From Dendrophyllia cribrosa (Eukaryota; Cnidaria; Anthozoa; Scleractinia; Dendrophylliidae): a stretch of DNA of 64,000 nt. The position numbers and the translations under genes are program-made. The notes under the pieces were generated by a model, which had not been told where the DNA came from, did no database searches, and was given only the letters and a program-made list of their open reading frames with translations. Where the stretch lies: NCBI GenBank assembly GCA_024195265.1, contig JAJLRJ010000002.1:3146283-3210282 (forward strand), given 5' to 3'. Below, piece by piece: positions 12,955 through 26,325 of this stretch. The first letter of the stretch is position 1; every line of letters begins with the position of its first letter.

Positions 12955-13102
12955 ATATGGTTTTCTCGTTCAATTTGGGATTAATTTGCACTTATGAGTT
13001 TTTCAAAAAGCTCAAATTGCACTCGCCGAAGCGGCTCGTGCAAGTTTGAGCTTTTTGAAAAACTTAAAATTAATCCCAAATTGAACTCGAAACCGTATGA
13101 TA
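12955..13102. repeat. 148-bp foldback hairpin
   Basis: Arms TTCAATTTGGGATTAATTT and GAGTTTTTCAAAAAGCTCAAA pair with AATTAATCCCAAATTGAA and TTTGAGCTTTTTGAAAAACT around a short GC-rich centre (CGCCGAAGCGGCTCG). Confidence 0.75.
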
Positions 13103-13559
13103 ACCTATACTTATTATTTTTATTATTATTATTTTCTTTTTATTATTGTTTACTGAGACCCCGGGGGGAAGACGAAGACGCGATGGAATTCGAGTTATTG
13201 ATGTTATCATTCGATTCATTTTTTTTTCTGCGAATAACTGCCTACGAATAATTCTGATCATGCTCACAACGATGCAGTTGTTTTGCTGCGAATAATTGTC
13301 CTGCTCCCGTCTTCTACAATGGCAGCCCGATTTCTGCTCTGTTTTAGCAGTTATGAATAAATCAGTATTAAATTGAAAAACAAACTCGATCGGTGATCGA
13401 ATGATAAAACAATTATTGAACTCGGCTATCGTAAAATATCGTGATTTCTCAACCTCGTCGAATAATTAATAATTAATTGCACGTAGTTGTTTGTGGACAA
13501 AGTCTTCAGAGATTGATGTCAGTGTGAAGTTTGCATCAGGTCCTAGATTTCCCAACGGA

Positions 13560-13702
13560 TGTTGTAGGAGAAAAGGCCGCGTGGTTGACGGTTGAGCCGG
13601 CCTCTTGTTTTGCAGTTACTGGACTGATACCTCTGCTGGGTCTGTGACTCTGTGACGTCCTCGCCGTCTATTACAAGAGACTCGACCTGGCCGCTACAAA
13701 CA
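13560..13702 (+). mobile_element. Probable solo or truncated gypsy-type LTR with primer-binding site
   Basis: A 143-bp segment starts TGTTGTAG and ends CTACAAACA, an imperfect inverted pair with TG...CA ends. It is followed at once by TTGGTGGAAATCGGGGAC, which looks like a tRNA primer-binding site beginning TGGTGG. No gag or pol frame follows, and no second LTR was found in the window. Confidence 0.45.
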
Positions 13703-13870
13703 TTGGTGGAAATCGGGGACTTGATTGTTTTCCAGTTTGCTCGAGTCATAATTTTTATTTTTGTCGGTCAAGTTTGAGCAACAGCGTCGTTTATTTGAAT
13801 TACTTGTCTAATTTCATGCTTGACGTCACCAAATTTCTGAGAGACGGATAGACTTATAATTACCACTCAT

Positions 13871-14062
13871 TTACGCATTGCATGCACGAGCCTTTTTGTG
13901 ATGGAAATTTCCTTGTCTGATCATTGCTCTTAATTCGTCTGTTACCCACGGCAACGCGTTAGCGCGCACTCTCTTTGTGCATATCAGGGCGTGTTTATTA
14001 ACAATGTTGATTGTGGTTTCTCTGAATGATGTCCATGCTTCTTCGACCGTCAGGGGATGCAA
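13871..14062 (-). pseudogene. LINE ORF2 fragment (endonuclease-RT linker)
   Basis: A 63-residue open stretch containing NKHALICTKRVRANALPWVT, then DELRAMIRQGNFHHKKA. The LPW-x-TDEL-x4-RQ-x6-KKA pattern is typical of the region between endonuclease and reverse transcriptase in non-LTR retrotransposons. No flanking domain remains, so it is a relic. Confidence 0.6.
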
Positions 14063-14224
14063 ATCCGAGACAACGTTTTCGGCCGCCGTGTGTTATTCCC
14101 TGAGTACCAGTCCTTCCTAAGGGGAGAGGGACAGCAAGGGAGGGAATGGGAGGTCTGTCCCCCCCCCCCCCCCCCCCCCCCCTCCCCTCCCCCCACTCTC
14201 ATCCCTCGAAAAGTCTGATACTAA

Positions 14225-14464
14225 GGCCCCGTTTACACGGGTCCGGACAAATTTTTGCACGGACGAATTTTGTTCCTAGACCACGTGTTTACATGGATCC
14301 GTGCAAATTATGTTACAGATTGCAGTGGTGTTTACACGGATCTTGCACACTTAGCCGTTCAAAAATTCGTCCAGTACGTTCCGCCGGTCCCGTGTAAACG
14401 CAAGGTGGAACCGTGCAAGTTTTTGTCCGTGCAAAAATTTGTCCGGACCCGTGTAAACGGGGCC
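14225..14464. mobile_element. MITE, 240 bp, long GGCCCCGTTTACACGGGTCC ends
   Basis: About 40 bp at each end are nearly perfect inverted repeats (GGCCCCGTTTACACGGGTCC then GGACAAATTTTTGCACGGAC). The middle holds diverged GTTTACACGGATC copies. Flanks TAA and TGA would fit a 3-bp TNA duplication with one change. Confidence 0.85.
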
Positions 14465-14762
14465 TGAGGTTAATACGGCTGAGTAGGTTTTAAAACCGCT
14501 GACGAACACCGTTTCGTCAAATTTCGACGAATTCCTTTTATGAAACATAAACAAAAGAAAACTGTTTTCTACATTTAGAAGAAACATTTTTCCTTATGTC
14601 TGGTGGACAATTTCAGTTAAACTTTTCACAAAGTTGCCTGAAAAGTGCACTGAGTATATGCTTAACTTTGGTGCGTGCGTTTGCCGCAGAATGAAGTTAA
14701 AATACGTGAACAATTTTTTTCTAAAGCCATTATAATAAAACCTTTATTGAACTAGGTTGTTT

Positions 14763-14804
14763 GGTCCGTATTGGAGAATACTGGTCATTTCTCCAATACG
14801 GACC
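14763..14804. repeat. Short perfect hairpin
   Basis: GGTCCGTATTGGAGAA and its exact inverse around a ~10-base loop. Too far from any gene to be called a terminator or regulatory site. Confidence 0.7.
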
Positions 14805-16069
14805 TCACGCTATAGTTCAATAACATCTATATATCGTCAGCCTACGTTACATCTAATATTTAACGTATGTTTGACTCTCGCTCGATTTTCTCGGCAAAAT
14901 GCGGAAAGTTGTGGTGAAAATACGGTAACGTACAAAATATCATGCATGTAACAGGAAAAAAAAACTCGGAGGAAATTATTGAGGTAATTAATTCCTATCA
15001 TATTTTGCATCGGTTACTAAATGACATATTTTTTTATTTTTTTTACAAATGATTGCATGGCCTGATTCTCAGAGGGAGGAGCGGGGGAAGGGATCGCCGG
15101 GAGTGTGAGCGACCGCGTCCTCGGACTGTCCATGACTGAAATAGCCTAACAAAAGAATTATCTATTTCAAACTATGAATTATCTATTTTAAACTATAAAT
15201 TCAGAGATATATAGCTCCAGTTTTGTTAAATATAATATACTTAAGTGACGACTGAACCAATTGGCATGAAGTTCTGGCGAGTATGGTACATTTCAAGTTG
15301 TGTTAAAAAAAAAAAACACTTGATAATTGTGATCAATAAAGAAAGATGGTACATAGAGTTGACAAAATATGATTTTCGCGGCATCTAGCCCCTTTAATGT
15401 CCCAAATTCTTGCCAGTTCTGTAGCTTGCGTAACAGGCGGCCAAGCGCCGCTAGAGTAGGACGCATCGGCGGTAACTGCCAGCGCAGATATTTCCACTTT
15501 GACTGGGAAAGCGTCGCGTAGATGTTTGACGTCACGCAATGTGCAACATAACATACCGGCGCCGCCAAGCCCATCACTGTCCCATCCTTTAAAGCGGTTC
15601 AATATTAAGCAAGAATTTGCTTTTATAACTATTTATGACAAGTAATAAAACTTGAAGAAAATGACATAAAAACAGAAAAGCCACTAATATCCTGATGTTT
15701 TAGTTAGATAAGTAACTCATACGGGTGTGTCTCACACAATAATGTCGAAACTTCCAGAAATGATGAGGACCATTGCTTTTGAATATTAACCTTTAACTTA
15801 AGTTTCGTTCTTTGCTTAATTTAATAATAAAAAGGAAAACATCTATCCAACCTAATGGTAGATATTTATTCTAATGATGCAATACCAACAAATTTTTATT
15901 GGTGAAATTGTGATAAATAAATAGAAAATTTACGTCAATTGTCACGGCCGCTATGAATATTTATGATGTCATCATCGGATTGCACTGTACGTACCTCGTG
16001 AAGCTGTTTACTTGTTTGTTCATGCAGCAATTTGGCGTCTGAAAGGAAGATACTGTGTTTGTACGTGAA

Positions 16070-19000
16070 ATGATGGCGGAAAGCGACATAGGTACGTTTT
16101 AGTAATAGTTGTGAGAAATCGCGAAAGTTTTTAAGAGCAGCTTGGTGTAAAGAGTTTTATATAAACAAACGGAGCTCATAAACCTTTCGCCACGTTTCGT
16201 CGCTTTCTGTGGTCCATTTCAATGGCGGTCACTTATCGTCTCTAAATGTAATAAGTTTCGCAACGATTTTTTGGCATGAAATCTGTAAATAAGCCGCCAA
16301 AATTATTAAGTTTTAAACTTTTCTGTCCGTTAGATAGGTAAAACGCGCCTTTATTTGACAAAATTGTGTTGCTTTCTTGATAAATGAGGTTATTTTCTCT
16401 CGCGTTATAGGTTGGGTTCCCGAAATCTAAACATGCATGTCAACAAGGCGTATTAATGTGTTTATACTGCAGAGTAAATGTTAGAAGGAAAGGAAAAGTT
16501 TATTCTGGAATTGTTCGTTTAATTCTCAGTGAATTAAACACAGTAACAACACCCCATGATATACATACATACATGCTCTCTCGGCGGCGTACGCACTCGA
16601 AAGCGCTAATTCGATCAAGCTTTGCGGCTTTTGAAGAGGCATCCTATCTAATGTAACTAAATGTTCTTCATATAACGCTTAACCTTTTTTCATTAAGGCT
16701 GTCAGCTATTTAATATATAGCTTGCAAATTTTTATCTTGAGGCGAAGGAAATATTGAACTTCAAAGTGCGTGTTGGCTACTAGTAAGCTTATTGACTTTT
16801 CTGTGCCAATTCCTTTTCGTGTATGTTTTGCGCGGGCACGTTATATGCAAATTGCGTGACGATCGAACGCCCAATCGAACAAATAATCGGAATTAGAGCA
16901 AATAAGATGGATTAGAAAATTGCTAACTCGTGTCAGCATATCATGCATTCAGGGCTTACTGCGGAATTTATAGAGTAAGGTAATGGTCTGGGGGGATTAG
17001 TATATTGTGAATGAATGAACTTAAAGTGTCATGAGTAGATAGCATTTATGCTGATTTATGTTAATATCGATTTGAAATTAATTAAGTCTGTTAAATGACT
17101 GTGTACTTTTTCGCATTAAAATATTTTAGTTCGCACAGTTCAGAAGCAGTTTAGTTTGCTTGATGAGTTAAATGTCTTTAATTTATTCTTTGATTTGACC
17201 TTACCTGCTTACTCACAGTAGGAGATTTCAATTTGTTTTTATGCAGAAAATCGAACTCTCATTCATCTCTAGCTGTTTCCACACTTATCGACACAAAACA
17301 ACAACTAAACATGTTACTATACAGTAAATACTGCGAGGATCATTCTTCATTTGACAGTAAATACTGTTGTCTCAAGCTTAACTTATTGGACTAAATAAAG
17401 AGACACATTGGAGTTTTATAGGCATGGTTGTCATTAATTTTGTAAGTAGCAGGCTGAAAATGGAAAGTAGGCAGCTTGGCACTCGAGCGTCGAAGGCTTC
17501 TTCGGCATGGACGCCATGCTTTTTTGCTGGAGATTACGTGCAAACCTGGTAACCACCTGTGAAAATGTTCCAGACGCTACCCACAGACCTTCGATAACTT
17601 TGAAAGAGATCGAGTAGCCCATAACATCGGCTACCGTGCCGATGTTTAAAACTGGTGTAATACAGATTAATACATCTTTACTTTGACTAAAAAATTAAAA
17701 AAGAGTGTCTTACAAGTATTTAAATTTTGATGGACTTTTTTATTACTGTAAGCTTTCTCTTCAACAGTAACAGTGAAATGAAACGAAAGTAGACAGCCGA
17801 GGATGGGCAAGTAGCCGGCTGTTTTGGCTGGCTACTGGCCCTTAATGACAGCCCTGATATGTGACTTAATTGTCACATGAGGGCAGAAATTATAATTTTG
17901 AGGGATGAGCGAAGTCTCACACCCAGTTTTTGCGCGACCATTTTCTGTTCACCAATGTTTTTTCGTTTCTTGCTCGACAGACTAAGTTGGGAAAGAGGGC
18001 CTACTGTTACATTCCATTTTACCACCACATAAAATTGTATACTGTTGTTATAAGTCATACCTTTGGACGAACAACTCTCTAATTGTGGTTGCCTTGGGTA
18101 GTTACATACTTGCCAAAGTTTACTTTTTGCTATTTAGTCAGCAGATGGCTTTTCTGGGCCTTGCCCATCAAGCATGCAAGTAGGAAAAGTTACTTGCCCC
18201 ACTTGTCCCGGACGACTGGACAGGACTTTTTTCGAGCCACATGTTAAAGCATTTTGTTTCATTATATTGTAGATGTTACAGATTCTACCTTCAAAGGAAC
18301 TATATTATATGAGCCCCAGCCTTACGTACCATCAAACCCAATCCATGAAAATGATATTGAAAGGCTGCTTTCAATAGAGGGCGAGAGCATGGAGGGAGCA
18401 TGGGCTCGAGTAAAAAAAACCAAGGACGCAGAGGTTTGGAGAAGAGAGTCGAATGAGGAGGGATATCCACCAATTACAAAGGTGACTCTTTATATCATTT
18501 AGTCAATTTTTGATAACCATATCACTGGAAATTGTTGTAACTGCTTAATTTTGTGACTTTGGAAGCAAGGGCAGTATATTGTGAAATTAAAATTTTTTTC
18601 TAATCATGTGTAATTTATTGGTGAATTTCTTTTGCAACATCAATTTTCAGATTTTTTAAGAATGAAAATCTCGGTATTGTGTGATTCCAGAAAATATCCA
18701 GACCCGCACCACAGAGGGAATTGGAAATTCTGGAGGGGTGGGGGGATCAATGGCCCAGGAAATTCCGAAAGGAAGGGGGGTTTGGAAGCCAAATTTGGGT
18801 CCGAATGGTCGGGAAAACAATTGACTTTTTGTGAACTCGTATTGACTTCGTAAGAGTCACTTACCAATTTTTGCGGGTCGTTCTGAAGCTTAAATTGGAC
18901 AACCTGCATTTTTCCTAACCTTGCTGCAGTTAAGAAACGTTTTTCTCTTTTTTAAAAGTTCTTTGGACGGAAACTACTGTAGCAACAATTAAAGATGAAT

Positions 19001-22000
19001 ATTCTTCATGCAGCAGATAAACCCACCATTACTCTTTACCAGTCTCCAACGATGGTTGGAGACTGGTAACGAGTAATGGCGGTGCACTGGTAACCAGCTA
19101 CCACCAACATTCTGCGATCGATACAAGAAATTTGAGTGTGTTGTAGATAAACAAAGTGACAAATCACTTGCCTTTTTTTACAGGAGGCTGAAATATGGCC
19201 AGGTAACAACAGAAAACTAGCTACTCGTTCATTTCTCCTTTTTTTCTCACTGATCGTAGTATTGCAGTTTGTTGACGATTGTGTTTATGTCAAGTTATGC
19301 AACGGGTCAGTTACGACAGAACATTTTTTTAATAAATCGAGAGCTTAAAATGCGAACCCCCTTTGAGTGCTAGCAGTATTGTGTAAATTTTAGACAGGAT
19401 CTTGTACGAAGAAATTGAGTTGATGTTATTTTTTAAAGCTAACTTACAGCGTTCATTTAACGCAGCTTTAGGATCGTTTATAAAATAAATTAACAAATGA
19501 ATGCCTATCGACACATGGCCTTTGGTTTAGTGTTTGTTCAACTCTTGAACCCTTCTAAAGGAAGAAAAAAACTTTCCAGGGGGTATTGGGGACGGGCGAT
19601 ATTTCTGTGAAAATTCCAGAGGGGTGGGGTCAACATTTCCTTGTGAACATGAAAAATTGAAAGGGGTGGGGGGTTCCTGTTTGAAATTCCCTCTGTGGTA
19701 GGGGTCTGGATATTTTCCGGAACTTACACATTGATTAGAAATATTGTGCTTTTGGTCCAAGTACAATATTTCTATGGAAAGCTAAAAAGCTAAAAATTTC
19801 TCTAACTTATTAAGATATTTCATCAGGCAACATTAGTTCTTGAAAACAACTTGTATAAATTTGACACCTGAAAAAAAAAAAAAAAGAAAAATGTTGCATT
19901 TTTTTCTGCAATATGCTTAACATGTATGAGAAGGCAGTTTTTACTGTATGTCACATAAAATTATTGACTTACAGTTTGAGTAGAAGTTTAAGGGTTATAG
20001 TTTCATATTTACTTAATATGTACGTTCACACTACCGTATTATTTTATTGATGAGTTTTTCTTTGTTTTTAATATCCAAGGCTGTGCTACAACTGGAGGAT
20101 GTTCCTTTTCAAAAAGGTTTGTAACCTGATTAGCAGATTAGTCAACAACTGGATGATCTTTTTTTTATTTCGGATAATGTTTTATTTAAAAAAAAAACCA
20201 TTCTGACAGTATTTGTATGCGGTAGGGAGTGGGGAGTGAGTGGGGCAAAATGCCTAGAAGAGTGGAGGGTCCAAAGGTATGCGGATCTTTTATTTGGACT
20301 GCTTCATTTTCATAAGGTGGCTCGACAGATCATAGGAGCCGTTGATTAATATGGTGTGAAAATTGACAGTGGTGAGCCAGTTTAATTTGAAACCTGTACG
20401 TTGATGTGTGGAAATTAATGCCAACTTAACAGTGTAAGTTCATTTGTTTGCTTTAATTTTCAGCGGTTAAACTTATGACAGACTGGAAGTTGCGCCAGGA
20501 ATGGGACAAAACTGCAGCTGTTGTTGATGTTCTGGACAGAATAGGAAACTTCAAAGTTGTTTACAAGTAGGAATTTTGAACTGTCTTGCATGGTTTTCCT
20601 TTTACATTTGAAGCTTTACTTCAAACTTGAACCCTGCATGCATAATTAAGGTTTGCAATAACAGTTGAAGTAGATGTAACAGCTAAGGCAAAGTAGGCAG
20701 CTTAATCTGAGAAAGTTTTCAGACTGAAGTAAAATCAAGACCAAGATAAAAACAGCAGAGCCACCTTATATTTTGTAACAATCACTATATGATAAGCTAA
20801 CTTTCGGGGATTCCTTTTTATCTGGCCTTGAACATACTTTCCCAGTTTTCTGGGAATCTAAGAAGACAAAGAGCGGTTGTTTTTATATGGGAGCCCCCCC
20901 TCGGGTAAAAAGTAAGCACTCCACTGACTGTCCAGTTTATCCCCAAGAAATGAACCCTGTGAAACACAGTAACTGTTATTTATATGCCTATGCCATTTGG
21001 TAGGGAAAAGAGGCAGCAGAAGGAATGATATTAGTATAGTTGGCGGGAAGAATTGTAGATGTAAATAAAATAATAATAATCATAAAAATAAAAATTATTG
21101 TACAACATAATTTGATTTACTGTATACTGAACAATAATTTTTGTTTACTTTGTAGCCGCCTTAAGATGCCATTGTTTTGCACCAACAGAGATGTTGTACT
21201 GGCCTCTTTAGAGCGTTACGATTCAGACCAGCGTTGCTACATTTTGGCTCTCCGCAGCACTGAACATCCTCTGATGCAACAAAATCATGGCAATTCCAAA
21301 ATTGTTAGGTACTTATTACAGCTAATAAAAAGACAATTTAAATTTCTCACAAGGTCAGGTGTACTTACAGCTTTTGTAAAGCCTCTTGCTAATCAACTCT
21401 TGTCTCTTTCATGTTGCGAGAGTGATATTTTTTAGCCATATTGTTATATATAGTAATGGTGTGCAATAAGGAGAAAGCAATAGACATGTACATTGAAAAG
21501 AAATGAAATTCAGACAAATCGTAAGTACATGTAAGAAATGAAAAGGGAAAAGAAATTGGTATTTGTGATGTCTCATCAGGAGCCCTTTCTTGCCTTCCAG
21601 CTCCCACCAGCAGGTTGCATGTTCTGTAACAGCCCATCAATTCTATACACAATCAATTTTTTATTTTGATTTGTCATTGGGATACCATATTGCTTGTGAC
21701 TGGACATCGATCAATGCATGACTTTGTAAGGTTATAGAACTGTCAAGTCTGTGAGTGAAACAATTCGAATATTTAAAAAGCTCCTGAGCAGTACTTTTCT
21801 GTTAATACAACTTGTTTTTTTAATATTGTACATGATGAAAATTGGGCTTTTTTCTTTCTTTGACCGTGGACCATTTTGCCATTCACAGAGCTGAGACCAT
21901 CCTATCTGGCACTGTAATACGGCCAGTTGATGATGGCTCCGAGTCCTCCACAGTCACTATCATTACTCAGATGAAGCTAAAGGGCTCTGCTCCACAGTTC

Positions 22001-22204
22001 GTGAAGAACAGTTACATAACAGGGAGTCCTCTGAAACGAATGCAAATGCTGAAGAAATTCTACATCAAACACAAGGACAACACAGACAGGAATTTGAGTT
22101 TGAGCGACAGTTCAAGTGATATTAAGATGAGTCCATACAACAGTATGAAAAGGCCAAAGCAGTCCACTTCAACTGCAGGAAGTATTGATAATGCAATGGA
22201 TTAG
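16070..22204 (+). CDS. START-domain lipid-transfer protein, complete (6 exons, 279 aa)
   Basis: Exons 16070-16091, 18273-18481, 20080-20116, 20464-20566, 21156-21308 and 21889-22204 have GT-AG borders and sum to 840 nt, exactly 280 codons including TAG. The first ATG of a tandem pair at 16070 was taken as start. START hallmarks in order: AWARVKKTKDAEVWRRES (about residues 51-68), TKAVLQLEDVPFQKAVKLM, the W-x8-WD strand (DWKLRQEWDKT), a VVYNRLKMPLFCTNRDVV segment, and the C-terminal helix SPLKRMQMLKKFYIKH. START domains bind one lipid such as sterol, phosphatidylcholine or ceramide in a hydrophobic pocket. There is no signal peptide, membrane span or second domain, so it should be a soluble cytosolic carrier, like the small START-only proteins. 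The last ~45 residues are Ser-rich, basic and probably disordered. The ligand cannot be told from sequence. Confidence 0.9.
19026..19079. repeat. Hairpin in START-gene intron 2
   Basis: CATTACTCTTTACCAGTCTC continuing CAAC pairs with GTTGGAGACTGGTAACGAGT continuing AATG: 24-bp arms with one mismatch and a 4-base loop. Confidence 0.75.
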
Positions 22205-25200
22205 AATTATTTAGAATTGTAATTTAGGTTATTTGCAAGTAAGGTTGGTGAGTGTTATTTATTATTCGTATTCATAACATATTTGTAAAACATCTCTAGC
22301 CTTAGAATTAAATTTTCTTTTAATCAGTGATATTTTACTCTGGATACCAGAGGATTTCTTGCGACATGCTTTCTTGAGAAGTCACCGCGAGAGGCGTGTA
22401 ATCAAGAGAGATGAGAGCACAGAAAAGCACCTGGCACCCATTGTAGTGATATTTAGTAAATATAACATAAGAGCTCTATAAGTACCCCCCCTCCCCCCCC
22501 CCCCCCCCCCCCCCCCCCCGCCCATCTATTGCACCCTACCCCTTCTAGAGGCCTGAAATTGAATATCCTGGGTTGGTTTCCTAGAGCTTCTATAGTAAAA
22601 GAGAATCTGTGCACTTACTTAAATATAATTTTAAGTTGTGGCTTATTTAATTTTATTGTAACTTTTTAAAATACTGTTATTTAGTTTTAGTTTTATGTGT
22701 TCTTCATTTTATACTTAGAACATATCTTCTATGAGTGATTTAATTTGATACGTAAAGTTTTTATTAATGGAAAACTGAGCCACTTCTGTAGTGTCCTTGT
22801 TGTTTTAACCGTGTTGACCCCAGTAGTATCTACTATGCAGACATTCGTTGGGCCTGTTTAACAATTTATTTTAATTTCTGGGATTCTGGAGACAGGTGTT
22901 TAATGGTCAGCCTAACAAATACCTTCTTAATTATGAGGCTGCCCTTAGCCCCGGTTCAGACACCATACACATGTACTTCACATGAGCTGAACCTAATTCA
23001 AATTTAGGCTGGCCCAAATTAATTTATCCTAGCTGAATCGATTAAGCCAAAATTAATTCAATGTGGACAAAATCAGTTGCAGATTTGCTAAGCAGAGATC
23101 GCTGCCAAATGCTCAGAAAGTTTAGCTCTTTGCTTCAAAATACATGTTAATATAAAAATTTATGCATTTGTTATGACTCATGTAAAGTTCGGTGTCTGAA
23201 TCAAAGTCAGTACACAGCCATTATTCCCGGGTGAGCTAGGGAGTAAAAACAGCTGTCAAGCTGATCTGAATTAGATCAGCCATGCCGAATTGATTCAGAG
23301 GCCATATTTCACCTGAACTTAACTTGTTGAATTAGGTTCATGTGAAGTATGTAAACAGTGTCTGAACTCGGCCTTAGAGCTACGTCTCCGCACATGGTTG
23401 GGTCTCATAAATTAAATACAGGCTGGCATTTGGCTCAAGAAAATGACCACAAATTCAAACAGGGGCTATGTCACGAGTTTTTAGTATCATTTGAAAAGCC
23501 AACAAACATCTAAAAATAAGGCCCAGTTTTGTTAGCTATTGCTTATATAATAATATGAGTGTTTTTAGCAGTAGATGGCAGGATGGACATGGATTGCACC
23601 TAAATTTTCCAATTTCTTCCCGTGTCTTTGAAAAATTGATAAAAAATGGCTGCGGTTCATTGTCCCTGTAAGAATTCACTTTTATATTCCTTTTTTTTTT
23701 TGGTTCAAAGAAAACTTTTTGCATGATTGAAGGTGTTTGCCAATAATTTTTGGAACAGTTTTGATAAAAAATGAGTCAAATTCTTGTGACATAGTCCTTT
23801 TAACTAGCACTATAAAAACTGTGTAGGGATTAGTAGCCATTGAGGCTTAGTAAAGTAGTTAGATCACTTGTTTACTTGCGTATTATAGTAAGCTCAGTGC
23901 AGTAATAATACTAAATATTATAAGTAAAAGGTAAAATCAGTTACACTCACCACCGTGTTATTACCATAGCTTATAAATGGCAGCCGTTAAACTGACAAAG
24001 TCAGGTCATAAAATGAGAAATTGAAATTGCATTCAGTGAAATAATTTGTAGATTTTTGTGTGTGTAAATATTCTATTGATGTATTGTTACTCACAGAACA
24101 GTCACATTTGAACTTGTTTACACTTAAAATGTTATTTTCCGCCTGCAGGCTGGGTTTTAATTTTTTTTGCACATTTTTCATGTTAACCTTCATCTACCCA
24201 GAACATGTCTGGTTTAACATTATTGCATCGTGAAGACAAAAAGTCTTTTGAGTCGCCAAAAGGTGCAATATTTGCACAACAATGCATGCAGTCCATTCCT
24301 TGGCTTTAACACACCCACACTGAACAGAAAGTTACCAAAACACACACCTTGGGAAGCTTAACTAGTTTGAGAGAGTCAGGATTTATTGAATAGGCGAATT
24401 TTTGCCGACGTCATTATTTAGTTTGTTTCTTAGCATAATTTTTTTTCATCAGCAGAAAAGGCATCGTGCTAAATCCGAAAAGTTAAAAGAGCATGCTAAA
24501 CTTAGTAATATAGGCAAATTTAAGTTTAGCTCTTTGCATGTGATGTTTAAAGGCCCACCTTCACCCAAAAGACGTTGCGGTCGTTTGTTTTTGTTTTGAA
24601 ATGCTCCATTGTTCATATTCATGATCTGATTGGTTGCACGCATTCAAGCGTGAATTTCGTGTTACACGAAGTTCGTCACAGAAAGAGATCACGGCGCGCG
24701 CAACTGCAAAGTTTCTGGGTTGCAAAAGCACTAATGAACCATACAGTCTTCGTAAGATTTCGATTTTTAAAAACAGCATTAATCAACAAGTTTTTAGTAT
24801 TTCAGGCTCAAATTTCCAGAGAAATCTAATTGTGCTATCGCTATGCCCTTTCAATATTCGGAGTAGATTATTCTTGTAGCTTCATTAGAGAATGGTGCGC
24901 ATTATATGCTTATCATAAAATAATTGTAAACAAAGATTCGCCTATAATGGCAGGATTCCAGTTAAATAAGTCATTGTTTATTTAAGGCTGTATTCTTTGA
25001 AGAGAATTAAGTTGCAGGCAGATTAGTATTGCCAAAAAATAAACGTAAGGTGATGGCCTAAATGTTAGTGGGCCAGGCCATGAAGTTCATCAAAATTATT
25101 GCAGTTACTATGTTGTTGTTAATGTTGATGTTATTGTAGTTGTTGTTGTTGTTGTTGTAACTGTCGTTTCTACTTTTCAAACCTAGGACTGCACAAAAAG

Positions 25201-25310
25201 TCATTGGGTGGTCAAAGCTTTTTAAAACGCAAGTACCTTGCATTGCTAGGTGTATAATGTACAAATCATTGTTAGTGACAAAAACCAAGTGATCAATAAA
25301 TCAAGCGTAT
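22205..25310. other. Spacer right of START gene: repeats, no gene seen
   Basis: Contains the START 3' flank, a poly-C run at 22486-22519, a MITE at 22944-23376, a copy of the 580-740 repeat at ~23510-23690, AT-rich sequence, and a (TTG)n microsatellite near 25134-25160. The short frames show no domains or splice logic. Confidence 0.5.
22944..23376. mobile_element. MITE, ~430 bp, GGTTCAGACACC ends
   Basis: The left end (CCGGTTCAGACACCATACAC, then ACTTCACATGAGCTGAACC and TAATTCAA) is matched in inverse by the right end (TTGAATTAGGTTCATGTGAA with GTGTCTGAACTCGGCC). The arms are ~60 bp, about 80% alike. Confidence 0.7.
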
Positions 25311-26005
25311 TAGTCTAGTGGCCAAACCAGTATTTTTTTAAGTTGGCTGCACCCCATGGGTGGCAAGCTGTTCTTGGTATCATTTTAAAGCTTAGAGACT
25401 GCTGATCACGAATCTGCTTGTTAACACGTAGAAAAAGTGTCCAAAGGGCTTTGTAACCTGGCCTAAACAACCCATACTCCTTTGCGCCAAATTTCACTAA
25501 ACCGCGGTTTTTTCCATTCTAATTGTATTTTCACGGCAAAATGTTGTCAAAACCTAGCCATTTCTACGCTGTGAAGCCCTCTGCAAGTATTTCATCTTTA
25601 AAGAGCAGCACAATTGCTCAATTTTAGAGAGTTTAGTAAATTTTATGCTAACTAGAGTGGAGGGAGCCGAAAGTGCAAAAACAAATTTACATTTTCGCGA
25701 CATTAACACTTCAAAACCGAAACATGTCACTCAGATACACTTGTTTCATACTTTTAAATCCTTATCTGCACAGAAAGTGACAAATTACGAAAGGAAAGAG
25801 ACGATAAGGCCATTTTGGGCCAAACCGGAAGTGAAAACATCTATTTCCGGTTTGATTATTCTACAGTAATTATGTATGCTATAGGGTTATTTCCAACTAA
25901 GACGACGAATTTCGTGCATAAAATAACTGAAAAAGATTTTTGGGTTAAAAATACATGTAGGCCCTCTAAACTAAAAGCAGTACATTCAATGAAAAAGTGA
26001 TTAAT
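25311..26005 (+). repeat. Left terminal inverted repeat of element A
   Basis: Pairs with 32405-33098 in inverted orientation. Shared landmarks run inward in the same order: the block around GTTGGCTGCACCCCATGGG, then TGTTAACA with GTAGA, then GGAGGGAGCCGAAAGTGC, then GGCCAAACCGGAAGTG and GTATGCTATAGGG. The paired CCGGAAGTG and TTCCGGTTT near 25835-25858 also form a small hairpin within the arm. Confidence 0.88.
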
Positions 26006-26325
26006 GACGTCATATATTTTAAATGATAAATAGTTCAGACAAAGATTCGTTTTTTTTTTCACTCTTGGACTACCATGCTACCGTCCGGTTGCTAGTAAAT
26101 CTACTGGTTGAAAACCTTTTTTTAAATACTACCATGCTACCATCTAGCACTGCTAACTGTGACCGGTTGCTCGCAATAACGTGTTACTGTTTTAAAATAT
26201 TCACCAAGGGGAACAAACACTCCTTACAAATACATTATAGCTAGTTCTTTGGGTCTTATGTTTGTTGCTTAAAATCATATGTTCATATTTGTTACTGAAA
26301 ATCTGCAGTTTTACTCAGGATGATC

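Larger units (their letters stand above)
9376..16069. other. Spacer between GULO and START genes: repeats, no gene seen
   Basis: Apart from the elements listed separately, it contains a GC-box-poor palindromic repeat around 9895-10080 (two GTGATAAAGGCCCAT-type segments in inverted orientation), a 20-bp GTGTAACACCAGTGCAAA tandem triplet at 12775-12834, a poly-C run at 14160-14182, and a GC-rich segment at 15400-15600 whose short open frames I could not match to any protein. None of these frames has splice context or domain character. Confidence 0.5.

Noticed and set aside
15293..15602. Overlapping frames in a GC-rich island on the - strand
   Set aside because: Two frames are equally open and neither has domain character; probably repeat or regulatory sequence.
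19184..19202. A 19-nt microexon (GAGGCTGAAATATGGCCAG) between AG and GTAACA in the START gene
   Set aside because: Including it breaks the frame; joining 18481 directly to 20080 gives a continuous START domain.
20312..20775. A MITE suggested by TAAGGTGGCTC and its inverse (GAGCCACCTTA), same end as 10909
   Set aside because: Only ~11 bp match and a START exon lies between them; chance or two unrelated ends is likelier.
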